Source: Candidatus Evtepia faecavium
GTDB taxonomy: Bacteria; Bacillota; Clostridia; Oscillospirales; Oscillospiraceae
Assembly (NCBI GenBank): GCA_019115545.1
Contig: DXDK01000043.1
Coordinates: 1 to 33,697, forward strand
Length of the DNA stretch: 33,697 bases
Direction of reading: 5' to 3'
Shown here: positions 14,532-22,586 of the stretch, piece after piece
How positions within the stretch are numbered: position 1 is the first letter of the stretch
Layout of the letters: each line of letters begins with the position of its first letter
The notes under the pieces: generated by a model
What the model was told of the DNA's origin: nothing
Seen by the model: only the letters and a program-made list of their open reading frames with translations
The model's database searches: none
Translations under genes and position numbers: made by a program

Positions 14532-16223
14532 TCACTGGGGGGTGGCTGCGGCCGGGGAGACCGGCCGGCTCTTCCCGTGGTCCAGGCGGATGACCCGGGT
14601 GCACCCTGTGAGGGTGGAGGGCCGGTGGGAGACCAGGATGAGGATCTTGTCCCGATAAGCCCCCTCCAGGGTTTTCAGCAAGGCCTTCTCGTGGAGGATG
14701 TCCAGGCTGCTGGTGGGCTCGTCCATCACCAGCACGTCGGGGTCCACCAGCATGGTGCGGGCGATGCCGATGCGCTGGCGCTCCCCTCCGGAGAGGCGGG
14801 CGCTCATCTGGCCCATGGGGGTGTCGTACCCCTGGGGAAGGGTCTGGATGAAGTCGTGGATCCCCGCCCGCCGGGCGGCCTGCTGGATCTCCCACAGGGG
14901 GGCGTCGGGCCGGCCCACGGCGATGTTCCCGGCGATGGTGGTGTCGAAGAGGAAGGTGTCCTGCTCCAGCACGGCGATGCGCCGCCGCAGCTCGGCCAGC
15001 CCCACCTGGTCCAGGGGGATGCCGTTGACGGTGATCTCTCCGCCGGTGGGGTTCCAGAACCGCAGGAGCAGGCGCAGCACGGTGGACTTGCCCATGCCGC
15101 TCTCCCCCACGATGCCCAGCTTCTCCCCGGGGGAGACGGTGAGGTCAAATCCCTCCAGGATGGCCGGCCCCTCCTGGGCATACCGGAAGTCCACCTGGCG
15201 GAAGGCGATCTCCCGGATGGGACCCACGGTCCGGGGGTGGAGGGGCTCCTCCACCTCCGGGGGGGTGTCCTCTAAGCGGAAGAGACGCTCTGCCGCGGCG
15301 TAGGTCTCCAACAGGCTGGAGACCACGGTGGTGAGGGACTGGGTGGAGGAGAAGGAGGCGGTGGCTACGTAGGAGAGAAGGATGGCGGCCAGGGGATCCC
15401 CCGTCCCCGCCAGGGCCAGGTAGGAGGCCACCGCCACAATGGCGATCCGGGCCAGGTAGACGAAGAAGGTGGGCACCGAGGAGATGGCCTGCTGGTGGAG
15501 GGTGAGGCCGTGGGCGGCCCGGTTTACGGCCTGGCCCCGCCGGTCCACCTGGGCCATCCGCCGGGGGCCGGCGCCGAAGATCTGGATGTCCTTCAGGCCG
15601 TAGATGCTCTCCAGGACGAAGGCCTTCATCTCCCCCAATCGGGCCCGGTAGCGGGCCCCCAGGGGCCGCCCCAGCTTCACTGCGGCCAGGGGAAAGGCCA
15701 CGCTGATGAGCAGGTAGATGGGCAGGAGGACCGCCGCGTACAGGGGATCATAGCACAGGGCCAGCACCAGGGTGGCGCAGGGCAGCAGGATCACCGTGAA
15801 CATGGGCCCGATGGTGTGGGCGAAGAAGAACTCGATGGTCTCGATGTCCGCCACGGCGATGTTCAGGATGTCCCCCTTCTGCCGGCCCACCAGGCAGGCG
15901 GGGGAGAGGGCCCGGAGCTTTTCATACAGGCGCACCCGGAGGTGGGCCAGCAGGTGGTAGGCCCCGGCGTGGGACACCACCCCCTCCACATACCGGCACA
16001 GGACGATGAGGGCGGCACTCACCGCCATGGCCGTCCCCCACAGGGCGGGGGAGGGGAGGCGCCCGTCACAGGCCAGCAGGGTAAGGGCGCCGAAGCCCAT
16101 GAGGCCCATCTGGGCCAGGTTCCCCACGATGCTGGCCAGGGTGGAGACCGCCAGCTTCCCCTTCACCGGGGCGGCCAGGCGGAGCAGCCGCCGGGTCATG
16201 GCCGGCAGAGAGTACTTAGTCAT
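14532..16223 (-). CDS. ABC transporter, fused permease/ATPase, CydC-like second half
   Basis: A 563-residue half-transporter: six membrane helices in residues 1 to about 310, then an ATPase domain with Walker A GESGMGKST (near 370), signature LSGGERQRIGIAR (near 477), Walker B VLVMDEPTSS and the SHRPST switch. The CydC-type look comes from the amino-terminal layout, the SGMGKST Walker loop and pairing with a CydD-like partner. CydDC exports cysteine/glutathione, but no cytochrome bd genes are nearby, so the cargo is unknown. ATG 16223 has GGAGGG before it and overlaps the partner's end by eight bases; an open extension to 16487 runs over the partner's ATPase domain and is rejected. Confidence 0.85.
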   Translation of the reverse strand: MTKYSLPAMTRRLLRLAAPVKGKLAVSTLASIVGNLAQMGLMGFGALTLLACDGRLPSPALWGTAMAVSAALIVLCRYVEGVVSHAGAYHLLAHLRVRLYEKLRALSPACLVGRQKGDILNIAVADIETIEFFFAHTIGPMFTVILLPCATLVLALCYDPLYAAVLLPIYLLISVAFPLAAVKLGRPLGARYRARLGEMKAFVLESIYGLKDIQIFGAGPRRMAQVDRRGQAVNRAAHGLTLHQQAISSVPTFFVYLARIAIVAVASYLALAGTGDPLAAILLSYVATASFSSTQSLTTVVSSLLETYAAAERLFRLEDTPPEVEEPLHPRTVGPIREIAFRQVDFRYAQEGPAILEGFDLTVSPGEKLGIVGESGMGKSTVLRLLLRFWNPTGGEITVNGIPLDQVGLAELRRRIAVLEQDTFLFDTTIAGNIAVGRPDAPLWEIQQAARRAGIHDFIQTLPQGYDTPMGQMSARLSGGERQRIGIARTMLVDPDVLVMDEPTSSLDILHEKALLKTLEGAYRDKILILVSHRPSTLTGCTRVIRLDHGKSRPVSPAAATPQ

Positions 16224-17976
16224 GGCGCAGTCCCTCCTCTCCCTGGTGCTCCAGCAGCTGCTGCTCCTCCACCAGGCGGCGGTAGAGGCCGCCCTCCGCC
16301 ATGAGCTGGCGGTGGGTGCCCCGCTGGGCCACCTGGCCCTGGTCCAGGACGTAGATCTGGTCCGCCTCCCGGATGGTGGACAGGCGGTGGGAGATGATGA
16401 GCAGGGTGCGGGTCTTGGCCAGGGCGTCGATGCACCGCCAGATCTCCCGCTCGCTGTCCAAATCCACGCTGGAGGTGGCCTCGTCAAAGAGGATGTACTC
16501 GGCCTGGCAGAGCAGGGCCCGGGCGATGCCGATCTTCTGCCGCTGGCCGCCGGAGAGCTTCTGCCCGGCGTCCCCCACGTCGGTGTCCAGCCCCAGGGGC
16601 TGGGCCAGGACCCAGTCCTTGAGCCACACCTCCTCCAGGACCTCCAGCAGTTCCTGGTCGGTGGCCTGGGGGGCGGCCAGGAGGAGGTTGTCCCGGATGG
16701 TGCCGCTGAACAGGCTCACCGTCTGGGGCACCAGGATCAGCTTCTCCCGCAGCTGGGCCGGGGTGAGGGAGCGGGTGTCCCGCCCCTCCAGAAGGATGCG
16801 CCCGCCTGCCGGGTCAAAGAAGCCCATGAGCAGGCTGGCCACGGTGCTCTTGCCGCAGCCGGACAGGCCCACCAGGGCGGTGGTCCTGCCCCGGGGGATC
16901 TCCAGGGTCAGCTCCCGGAGGGCGGGGGCCCGGCCGGGATAGGCGAAGGTGACCCCCTCCAGGCGTAGGCCGGGGAAGGGCTTGTCCTCCGGGGGGAGAT
17001 GGGGGTCATAGGGGCGGGAGGTGTCCATCTCCAGCAGGCGGGAGACCTTGTCCGCCGCGGCCACGCTGAGCAGGGCGGTGTGGGTGACGGACATCAGCTG
17101 CCGCACCGAGGCGAAAAAGCCAAAGGCCAGCAGCAGCACCGTGAGGGCCGCGGCGAAGGAGATGCTCCCCCGGGCCAGCTGACCGCCTGCCAGGGCCACG
17201 GACGCCGCTACCGCCCCGAAGATCAGCCCGTCGGTGAGGAGGAAGGAGCGGAAGTTGACCTTCATCACGTCCATGATCTTCCGGTTGAACCGGTCGGCCT
17301 TGTCCCGCAGGCCGTCGGTGCGCCGCTGGTCCTGGTTGTACAGCTTCAGGGTGGTCAGGCCCTGGACGCTCTCTAAGTAGTAGCCGGTGAGGTCCTCCAG
17401 GCTGTCCCAGTACTCCGTCTTCAGGGTCTCGATGTGCTTGCGGAAGAGGTTGTTCACCGGCATCAGCACCAGGGCCACCGCCAGCAGGAACCCCGCCACC
17501 GGCAGGGAGTACTGGCTCATCTGCCAGAAGAGGTAGAAGGGGGCCAGGAGGCAGTAGAGCAGGCCGGGGAGATATTTGCTGTAGTACACCTGCATGGACT
17601 CCACCCCGTCCACCGCGGCGGTGATGGCGGACACCGGGCCCACCCGTTCGATGTGCCCCACCCCCAGAGCCAGGGCCTGGGCAAAGATCTTCCGCCGCAG
17701 GGACAGCCGGGCCTGGGCGGTGCAGCGGTACTCCAGCTCCCCGATGAGCAGCTCGGCGGCCAGCATCAGCAGGGCCGCCAGCAGGGCCGAGCGGATGGCC
17801 GCCCCCATCGCCTCCCCGGTAAGGGAGGGGGAGTCCAGGGCCCCCAGAAAGCCGCCGATGCTCTGGGCAAAGAGGGCGGTCCCCACCAACACCACCAGCT
17901 TCAGGGCAGTGATGGACAGGATCCACCCCCACAGCCCCTTGGCCAGCTGGAGCAGGGTTCGGTTCAGTAACAGCAT
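16216..17976 (-). CDS. ABC transporter, fused permease/ATPase, CydD-like first half
   Basis: A 586-residue half-transporter paired with the next gene. The membrane domain has six helices, including YSKYLPGLLYCLLAPFYLFW, and an ESVQGLTTLKLYNQDQRR coupling region typical of CydD. The ATPase domain has Walker A GLSGCGKST (near 370), signature LSGGQRQKIGIARAL (near 473), Walker B YILFDEATSSVD and SHRLST. Both halves keep a full signature and Walker set, so both ATP sites may work. ATG 17976 is preceded by AAGGAGG. The promoter lies about 120 bases upstream; the long GC-rich leader contains no other good start. Confidence 0.87.
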   Translation of the reverse strand: MLLLNRTLLQLAKGLWGWILSITALKLVVLVGTALFAQSIGGFLGALDSPSLTGEAMGAAIRSALLAALLMLAAELLIGELEYRCTAQARLSLRRKIFAQALALGVGHIERVGPVSAITAAVDGVESMQVYYSKYLPGLLYCLLAPFYLFWQMSQYSLPVAGFLLAVALVLMPVNNLFRKHIETLKTEYWDSLEDLTGYYLESVQGLTTLKLYNQDQRRTDGLRDKADRFNRKIMDVMKVNFRSFLLTDGLIFGAVAASVALAGGQLARGSISFAAALTVLLLAFGFFASVRQLMSVTHTALLSVAAADKVSRLLEMDTSRPYDPHLPPEDKPFPGLRLEGVTFAYPGRAPALRELTLEIPRGRTTALVGLSGCGKSTVASLLMGFFDPAGGRILLEGRDTRSLTPAQLREKLILVPQTVSLFSGTIRDNLLLAAPQATDQELLEVLEEVWLKDWVLAQPLGLDTDVGDAGQKLSGGQRQKIGIARALLCQAEYILFDEATSSVDLDSEREIWRCIDALAKTRTLLIISHRLSTIREADQIYVLDQGQVAQRGTHRQLMAEGGLYRRLVEEQQLLEHQGEEGLRHD

Positions 17977-18094
17977 GGGCTTCCTCCTTCTGCCTTCCGG
18001 GAGGGGACGGGGCCGCGGGCCCCTGGGCTTGTCCGCCGGGAAAGGCGGCCGGGCGCGGTCTCCTCCTCTGGGCGTTGGGTGTCGAGGTGAGTCC

Positions 18095-18123
18095 ATTATA
18101 CGGGAAGATGCCCCAAAGAGCAA
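18095..18123 (-). promoter_or_regulatory. Promoter of the CydDC-like operon
   Basis: On the minus strand: TTGCTC (18123-18118), 17-base spacer, perfect TATAAT (18100-18095). It gives a leader of about 110 bases. Confidence 0.72.
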
Positions 18124-18144
18124 GGCAGACCGCAGGCGGATCCG

Positions 18145-18255
18145 CTATCGCTGGCTGGTGGTGGGCAGCTCGCCCTCCCAGTGGAAGATGAACTCATCCA
18201 AGTCCTGGGGCGCGGGGGGCGGCGGGGGCAGGGGACGGGTGTTGGAATCAGACAT
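18145..18255 (-). CDS. 36-residue small protein, proline-rich, unknown
   Basis: A short open frame with a textbook ribosome site: AAGGAGG, a seven-base spacer and ATG at 18255. The peptide MSDSNTRPLPPPPPAPQDL is followed by an acidic/aromatic stretch DEFIFHWEGELP and ends TTSQR; no membrane helix or signal is visible. It lies just upstream of the CydDC-like operon on the same strand, and a GCGGATCCGC palindrome (18136-18145) overlaps its stop. I do not recognise the family. The strong ribosome site is the main support; conservation would have to confirm it. Confidence 0.5.
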   Translation of the reverse strand: MSDSNTRPLPPPPPAPQDLDEFIFHWEGELPTTSQR

Positions 18256-18395
18256 GAAAAAACCTCCTTGACCATGGGATATCCAACCCAGTATATGCGC
18301 CATGGCGGGGAATATGTGTGAAAAATCGGCGCCGGGCTCCTGGGGTGAGGCATGTTTTTCCCCCGGCAGGGCATACTGCACAGGGGGGGATGCAT

Positions 18396-18569
18396 ATGCT
18401 GTTTGAGGATCCCAAGATGCAGGCATACTACGACAGCCTGCCGCCCAAGGTCCGGGCTTTTCTGGAAAACGCCAAGGTGGAAGTGGGCTCTCCCGGAGAG
18501 CTCATGATGATCGGGGAGCACTTCCGAAACGCCTTTGCAGACCAGGAGGGAAAGGGGCCGGCCCGCTGA
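18396..18569 (+). CDS. 57-residue small conserved-type protein, unknown
   Basis: The product begins MLFEDPKMQAYYDSLPPKVR and continues with FLENAKVEVGSPGELMMIGEHF. The layout (aromatic-x-SLP-P-x-(V/I)-(Q/R), then a helix ending (N/G)-(S)-P/E-x-EL) resembles a family of very short clostridial proteins whose role is unknown. ATG 18396 has a run of seven G six bases upstream; ATG 18390 abuts that run and is less likely. The gene sits ahead of the tRNA pair and shares no obvious operon with it. Confidence 0.6.
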   Translation: MLFEDPKMQAYYDSLPPKVRAFLENAKVEVGSPGELMMIGEHFRNAFADQEGKGPAR

Positions 18570-18626
18570 GGGCCGCCCCTCTCCGGGGCAGCCGGCCCGA
18601 AAAATCCGCCGGGACGAAAAAAGTGC

Positions 18627-18655
18627 TTGACAGGGGATAGCCGGTGTGATATAGT
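18627..18655 (+). promoter_or_regulatory. Strong promoter of the tRNA pair
   Basis: Perfect TTGACA (18627-18632), 17-base spacer, TATAGT (18650-18655). Transcription would start about 28 bases before the tRNA-Leu gene. Confidence 0.85.
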
Positions 18656-18689
18656 AATTAAGCACTTAAGAGTGCAACGGCTGGGAAAT

Positions 18690-18776
18690 GCCGGAGTGGC
18701 GGAATTGGCAGACGCCTGGGACTTAAAATCCCATGGGAGAGATCCCGTGCCGGTTCGACCCCGGTCTCCGGCACCA
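18690..18776 (+). tRNA. tRNA-Leu, anticodon UAA
   Basis: Acceptor arms GCCGGAG (18690-18696) and CTCCGGC (18766-18772) pair fully, followed by discriminator A and an encoded CCA. The anticodon loop CTTAAAA (18722-18728) carries TAA at 18724-18726, for the UUA codon. A long variable arm (around GGGAGAGATCCC) marks a type II tRNA, as expected for leucine. T-arm CCGG-TTCGACC-CCGG is intact. Confidence 0.96.
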
Positions 18777-18779
18777 TAT

Positions 18780-18855
18780 CGCGGAGTAGAGCAGTTGGTA
18801 GCTCGTCGGGCTCATAACCCGGAGGCCGCAGGTTCAAGTCCTGTCTCCGCAACCA
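18780..18855 (+). tRNA. Initiator tRNA-fMet, anticodon CAU
   Basis: A 76-base tRNA with CAT at 18813-18815 and an encoded CCA. Position 1 is C (18780) and position 72 is A (18851), the unpaired 1-72 mismatch that marks bacterial initiator tRNA. The anticodon stem holds three stacked G-C pairs (GGG / CCC), the second initiator mark. It follows tRNA-Leu by three bases. Confidence 0.95.
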
Positions 18856-18858
18856 AAG

Positions 18859-18893
18859 AACACCCCGTTTCCGTTGGGAAATGGGGTGTTTTT
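18859..18893 (+). terminator. Terminator of the tRNA operon
   Basis: Stem AACACCCC-G-TTTCC / GGAAA-T-GGGGTGTT with one G-T wobble, followed by TTT (18891-18893). It begins three bases after the initiator tRNA. Confidence 0.85.
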
Positions 18894-18915
18894 CTATGGA
18901 AAGGAGGCGGTGACC

Positions 18916-19719
18916 ATGGACCGGACCGCCCGAATCGCCTGGCAAAAGGAATGGGCCTCGGTGGAAAAGCAGGAGGCCCGCCTGGAAAAGCGGGCCAGCG
19001 CCCCCCGGGAGGCCTCCTGGAAGACCAAGGTGGAGGAAAAGGTGCCGGAGAAGGTCGCCCGCTCCCTGGAGGGGGCCTTCTGCAAAGCCTTTGCCCTGGT
19101 GTTTGAAAAGGGGACCGGCGTCATCGAGAAGAGCTACCGCCGGGAGGAGCTGGAAAAGGACCACGCCGTCCGGGACTATGCCGTCCGTCTGAAAGGGGAC
19201 CGCCGCTCCCTGCGGCAGCTCCGGGGGGAGGCCCAGGGCGGCAACGCCAGGAACCTCCTGCTCACCACGGCGGAGGGGATGGGCCTGGGGCTTTTGGGCA
19301 TCGGCCTGCCGGACATCGTCCTCTTTGTGGGGATGCTCCTGAAGGGGGTCTACGAGACGGCCCTGCGCTACGGCTTCTCCTATGAAAGCCCGGCGGAGCG
19401 GATGCTCATCCTGCGGATGATGGACGCCTCCCTCACCCGCGGCCCCGCCTGGGGGGAGAAGAACCGGGCGGTGGACGGCTTCCTCCGCCAGGAACTGGCG
19501 GCCGCCCCCACCCGGGAGGAACTGGACCGGCAGCTGCGCCAGACCGCCCAGACCTTTGCCCTGGATATGCTGGCCCTGAAGTTCATCCAGGGGCTGCCCC
19601 TGGTGGGGGTGCTGGGGGGCGCGGCCAACCCGGTGTACTACCACCGGGTGATGCGGTATGTCCAGCTGAAGTACCACAAACGATATCTCTACGGAAAACG
19701 AAAGGAGATGGCGCCATGA
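18916..19719 (+). CDS. EcsC family protein
   Basis: A 267-residue protein. The EcsC domain covers about residues 75-250 and is recognised by the glycine-rich hydrophobic block GMGLGLLGIGLPDIVLFVGM followed by YETALRYGFSYESPAERML. A charged helical N-terminus (residues 1-60) comes first. In Bacillus, EcsC lies beside the EcsAB ABC transporter but its biochemical role is not settled; here no EcsAB is present. ATG 18916 is preceded by AAGGAGG nine bases upstream. It follows the tRNA terminator by 22 bases without a visible promoter, so it may depend on read-through from the tRNA promoter. Its stop overlaps the next start as ATGA. Confidence 0.85.
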   Translation: MDRTARIAWQKEWASVEKQEARLEKRASAPREASWKTKVEEKVPEKVARSLEGAFCKAFALVFEKGTGVIEKSYRREELEKDHAVRDYAVRLKGDRRSLRQLRGEAQGGNARNLLLTTAEGMGLGLLGIGLPDIVLFVGMLLKGVYETALRYGFSYESPAERMLILRMMDASLTRGPAWGEKNRAVDGFLRQELAAAPTREELDRQLRQTAQTFALDMLALKFIQGLPLVGVLGGAANPVYYHRVMRYVQLKYHKRYLYGKRKEMAP

Positions 19720-20702
19720 GCGCGTTTTGGACCCTGCCCCAGGGGGAGGAGGCCGCCCTGATGCCCGGCGCGGCCTACAGCCTGCCGGGGTTGTTCCTGT
19801 ACTCTGACCTGGTCTACCAGTGCCTGGACCAGGTGTTTGATAAGTTCGGCTACCGGATCCCGGTGGCCTACCTCTACGGCTCCCCCAAGGTCCGCTGGAA
19901 CTGCGGCCGCCTCATCATCACCGACAACCACTACACCCGGGAGGACATCCGCCGGGAGCTGGCGGGGGCCCGGGAGCGGGGGATCGTCCCCCTGTTCACC
20001 TTCTCCGCCCCGGAGCTGTCCCGGGAGGACCTCCAGGACCCCGCCGGCAACGCCCTGCTGGCCCTGGCGGAGGAGGCGGGGGCGGGGGTCATCGTCTCCT
20101 CCCCCTTGCTGCGGGACCACATCCGGGCCCACTACCCCGGGGTGGAGGTCCACGCTTCGGTGATCATGACCGCCTTTCCCGAGCAGCGGGACGCCGCCTA
20201 CTACCGCGCCCTGGCCCGGGACTATGACCGCTTCGTGGTCCACCCCGACGACAACTTCCGCCTGGACCTGCTGGCGGAGATCCCCAAGGACCGGGCAGAG
20301 ATCATCCTCAACGAGCGCTGCGTGCCCCACTGTCCCCAGCGGAAGGAGCACTACCTGTCCATCGTCCAGGACCAGGCCATCCTGCTGGGAGGGCAGGGGG
20401 AGCTCACCAACTTCCTGGACCGCTGCCCCAACGTGCCGGACTTCAAGCAGCACGCCTCCAAGGCCCGGAACATCTCCCTCACCGCCCAGGAGACCCTGCA
20501 GCTGCGGGAGATGGGGTTCTCCCTGTTCAAGCTCCAGGGCCGGCTGGACATCCCCTATGTCTTCTTCTTTGACTTCCTCCGCTATGCCCTGGAAAACCAG
20601 CTGGCCTTTCCGGCGGCCTATCCCATCTTCTGCTTCTCCGTCCGCAACCACTTAAAGGAGAAGGAGCGCCGGCGGCGGGCCCAGGCCCAGGGGAAGGGCT
20701 GA
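19716..20702 (+). CDS. U32-peptidase-like, cysteine-bearing protein of unknown function
   Basis: A 328-residue soluble protein. Its order of blocks looks like the TIM-barrel core of U32 peptidase-type proteins (UbiU/UbiV, YhbU/V): a LIITDN strand, GIVPLFTFSAPEL, AGVIVSSPLLRDHIRAHYPG, EVHASVIM, a strand before ERCVPHCPQRKEHY, and FKLQGR (271-276), the equivalent of the conserved IKIEGR. Cysteines C63, C202, C206 and C237 could hold an iron-sulfur cluster, as four cysteines do in UbiU/UbiV. The family call is by pattern only and moderately uncertain. It is translationally coupled to the EcsC gene. Confidence 0.5.
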   Translation: MSAFWTLPQGEEAALMPGAAYSLPGLFLYSDLVYQCLDQVFDKFGYRIPVAYLYGSPKVRWNCGRLIITDNHYTREDIRRELAGARERGIVPLFTFSAPELSREDLQDPAGNALLALAEEAGAGVIVSSPLLRDHIRAHYPGVEVHASVIMTAFPEQRDAAYYRALARDYDRFVVHPDDNFRLDLLAEIPKDRAEIILNERCVPHCPQRKEHYLSIVQDQAILLGGQGELTNFLDRCPNVPDFKQHASKARNISLTAQETLQLREMGFSLFKLQGRLDIPYVFFFDFLRYALENQLAFPAAYPIFCFSVRNHLKEKERRRRAQAQGKG

Positions 20703-20731
20703 GCCGTCTCCCCACAATCCAACACAGCCGA

Positions 20732-20774
20732 CGTGCCCCCGGGAACGCTTCCGTTCCCGGGGGCACGCGGTTTT
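20732..20774. terminator. Bidirectional terminator between the U32-like gene and the ABC exporter
   Basis: Perfect 16-bp stem CGTGCCCCCGGGAACG / CGTTCCCGGGGGCACG with a CTTC loop; TTTT follows at 20771-20774 on the plus side. It sits 29 bases after one stop and 19 bases after the other in a convergent gap. Confidence 0.8.
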
Positions 20775-20786
20775 GGATGGGGCCGT

Positions 20787-22586
20787 TCACGCAAACTGGC
20801 TGTAGTATAGGGCGGCGTAGGCCCCGCCCTGGGCCAGGAGGGTCCGGTGGTTCCCCTGCTCTATGATGTCGCCGTGGGCCATGAACAGGATGGTGTCCGC
20901 GTCCCGGATGGTGGACAGGCGGTGGGCGATGACGAAGCTGGTGCGGCCGCGCATCAGCTGCTCCATGGCCTTGCCGATCTCCACCTCCGTGCGGGTGTCC
21001 ACGCTGGAGGTGGCCTCGTCCAGGATGAGGATGGGGGGATCGCACAGGAAAACCCGGGCGATGGTCAGCAGCTGCCGCTGCCCGGCGGAGAGGTTGGCGG
21101 CCTCGTTGTCCAGCATGGTGTCATACCCCTGGGGCATGGTGCGGATGAAGTAGTCTGCCTTGGCCGCCTTGGCCGCGGCCACGATCTCCTCCCGGGTGGC
21201 GTCGGGTTTGCCATAGGCGATGTTCTCCGCCACCGTCCCCCCGAAGAGCCAGGTGTCCTGGAGGACCATGCCGAAGTTCTTCCGCAGGCCGCCCCGGGAC
21301 ATTGCGCCGGTGTTCACCCCGTCCACGGTGATGGCCCCGCCGTCGATCTCGTAAAAGCGCATGAGCAGGTTGATGAGGGTGGTCTTTCCGGCGCCGGTGC
21401 TGCCCACCACGGCGATCTTCTGCCCGGGCCGGGCGGTGAAGCTGATGTCCTTCATCAGCGGGCGGTCGGGGGTGTAGCCGAACCGGACGTGGCGGAAGGC
21501 CACCTCCCCCCGGGGGCGGTCCAGCTGGGCGGGGTGGGCCGGGTCGGGCCGTTCCTCCTCCTCGTCCAGCAGCTGGAAGGTGCGCTCGGCGGAGGCCAGG
21601 GCAGACTGGAGGGCGTTGATCATGTAAGAGGCCTCGGTGAGGGGCTCTGCCGTCTGCCCCACGTACTGGAAGAAGGCCTGGACCACCCCCACCGTCATGG
21701 CGCCGCTGAGCATGGCCTGGCCGGCGACGATGGCGATGAACACCTGGGAAAACCGGGTGAGCAGCCGGATGAGGGGGTTGACGCAGTTGGTGAGAAAGTC
21801 CGCCTTCTGGTTGGCGATCCGGTTGCGCTCGGCCGCCTCCACCACCTGCTGGATGCTCTCAGCCTCGTGGTTATAGGCCCGGATGACGTTGCGGCCGTTG
21901 TAGTACTCCTCCACGATGCCGGTGAGGTTGCCCACGGTCTCCTGCCGCTGGGCGGCGCAGGCCAGGTTCCGCCGGGCCACGGAGCGGGTGATGAGCATAC
22001 TGATCCCCATGAACACCAGGAAGATGGCGGTGAGGGGGAGGCTGTAGTAGAACATCACCGCCAGGGAGCCGATGGTGGTGCCGATGGCCACCACCATTTT
22101 CAGCAGGCCGGTCTGGAGGGTCTCGGAGATCTTGTCCAGGTCGCTGGTGACCCGGCTGAGGATCTCCCCGGCCTTGTTCTGGTCAAAGAAGCGCAGGGGC
22201 AGCCGGTGGAGCTTCCGGGCCACCTGGGTGCGCAGGGAGAGCACCAAGCTCTCTGCCACGCTGGCCATGAGAAAGACCTGGAAATAGTAAAACAGCCAGG
22301 TGAAGAGATACTGGGCCGTGAGCTGCACCAGCTCCGCCCCCAGGTGGTCCCAGGTGATGGAGAAGGGGGTGCCGGCGGCCCAGGCGGCCTGGAGGCTCTC
22401 CCAGAGCCGGTCCACCACGATGGCGCTGTACATGGGGTTCCAGATGCTCAGGGCCACGTAGCACACGATGGAGACCACCACGATGGCCAGCCGGACCCGC
22501 TGGCCCTTCAGCTGGGCGAACAGCCGCGCCGCCGTGCGCCGGGCGTGCTGGGGGACTTCCTGCTGGAGAAGTTCCTGTTCGTTCAT
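20787..22586 (-). CDS. Heterodimeric ABC multidrug-type exporter, second half
   Basis: A 599-residue fused permease/ATPase. Six membrane helices (VRLAIVVVSIVCYVALSIW through the AIVAGQAMLSG helix) with the RFFDQNKAGEILSRVTSDLD coupling motif precede the ATPase domain: Walker A GSTGAGKTT (near 393), signature LSAGQRQLLTIAR (near 497), Walker B ILILDEATSSVDTRTE and AHRLSTIRDAD. The signature reads LSAGQ in place of LSGGQ, which is common in this half of BmrCD/TM287-288-like pairs. Its ATG overlaps the stop of the partner gene as ATGA. It lies in the MarR operon, so export of drugs or toxic metabolites is likely. Confidence 0.92.
   Translation of the reverse strand: MNEQELLQQEVPQHARRTAARLFAQLKGQRVRLAIVVVSIVCYVALSIWNPMYSAIVVDRLWESLQAAWAAGTPFSITWDHLGAELVQLTAQYLFTWLFYYFQVFLMASVAESLVLSLRTQVARKLHRLPLRFFDQNKAGEILSRVTSDLDKISETLQTGLLKMVVAIGTTIGSLAVMFYYSLPLTAIFLVFMGISMLITRSVARRNLACAAQRQETVGNLTGIVEEYYNGRNVIRAYNHEAESIQQVVEAAERNRIANQKADFLTNCVNPLIRLLTRFSQVFIAIVAGQAMLSGAMTVGVVQAFFQYVGQTAEPLTEASYMINALQSALASAERTFQLLDEEEERPDPAHPAQLDRPRGEVAFRHVRFGYTPDRPLMKDISFTARPGQKIAVVGSTGAGKTTLINLLMRFYEIDGGAITVDGVNTGAMSRGGLRKNFGMVLQDTWLFGGTVAENIAYGKPDATREEIVAAAKAAKADYFIRTMPQGYDTMLDNEAANLSAGQRQLLTIARVFLCDPPILILDEATSSVDTRTEVEIGKAMEQLMRGRTSFVIAHRLSTIRDADTILFMAHGDIIEQGNHRTLLAQGGAYAALYYSQFA

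Noticed and set aside
18555..18598. GGGCCGGC / GCCGGCCC inverted repeat after the 57-residue gene
   Set aside because: Long loop, overlap with the coding end and no proper T-run; too weak in GC-rich DNA to call a terminator.
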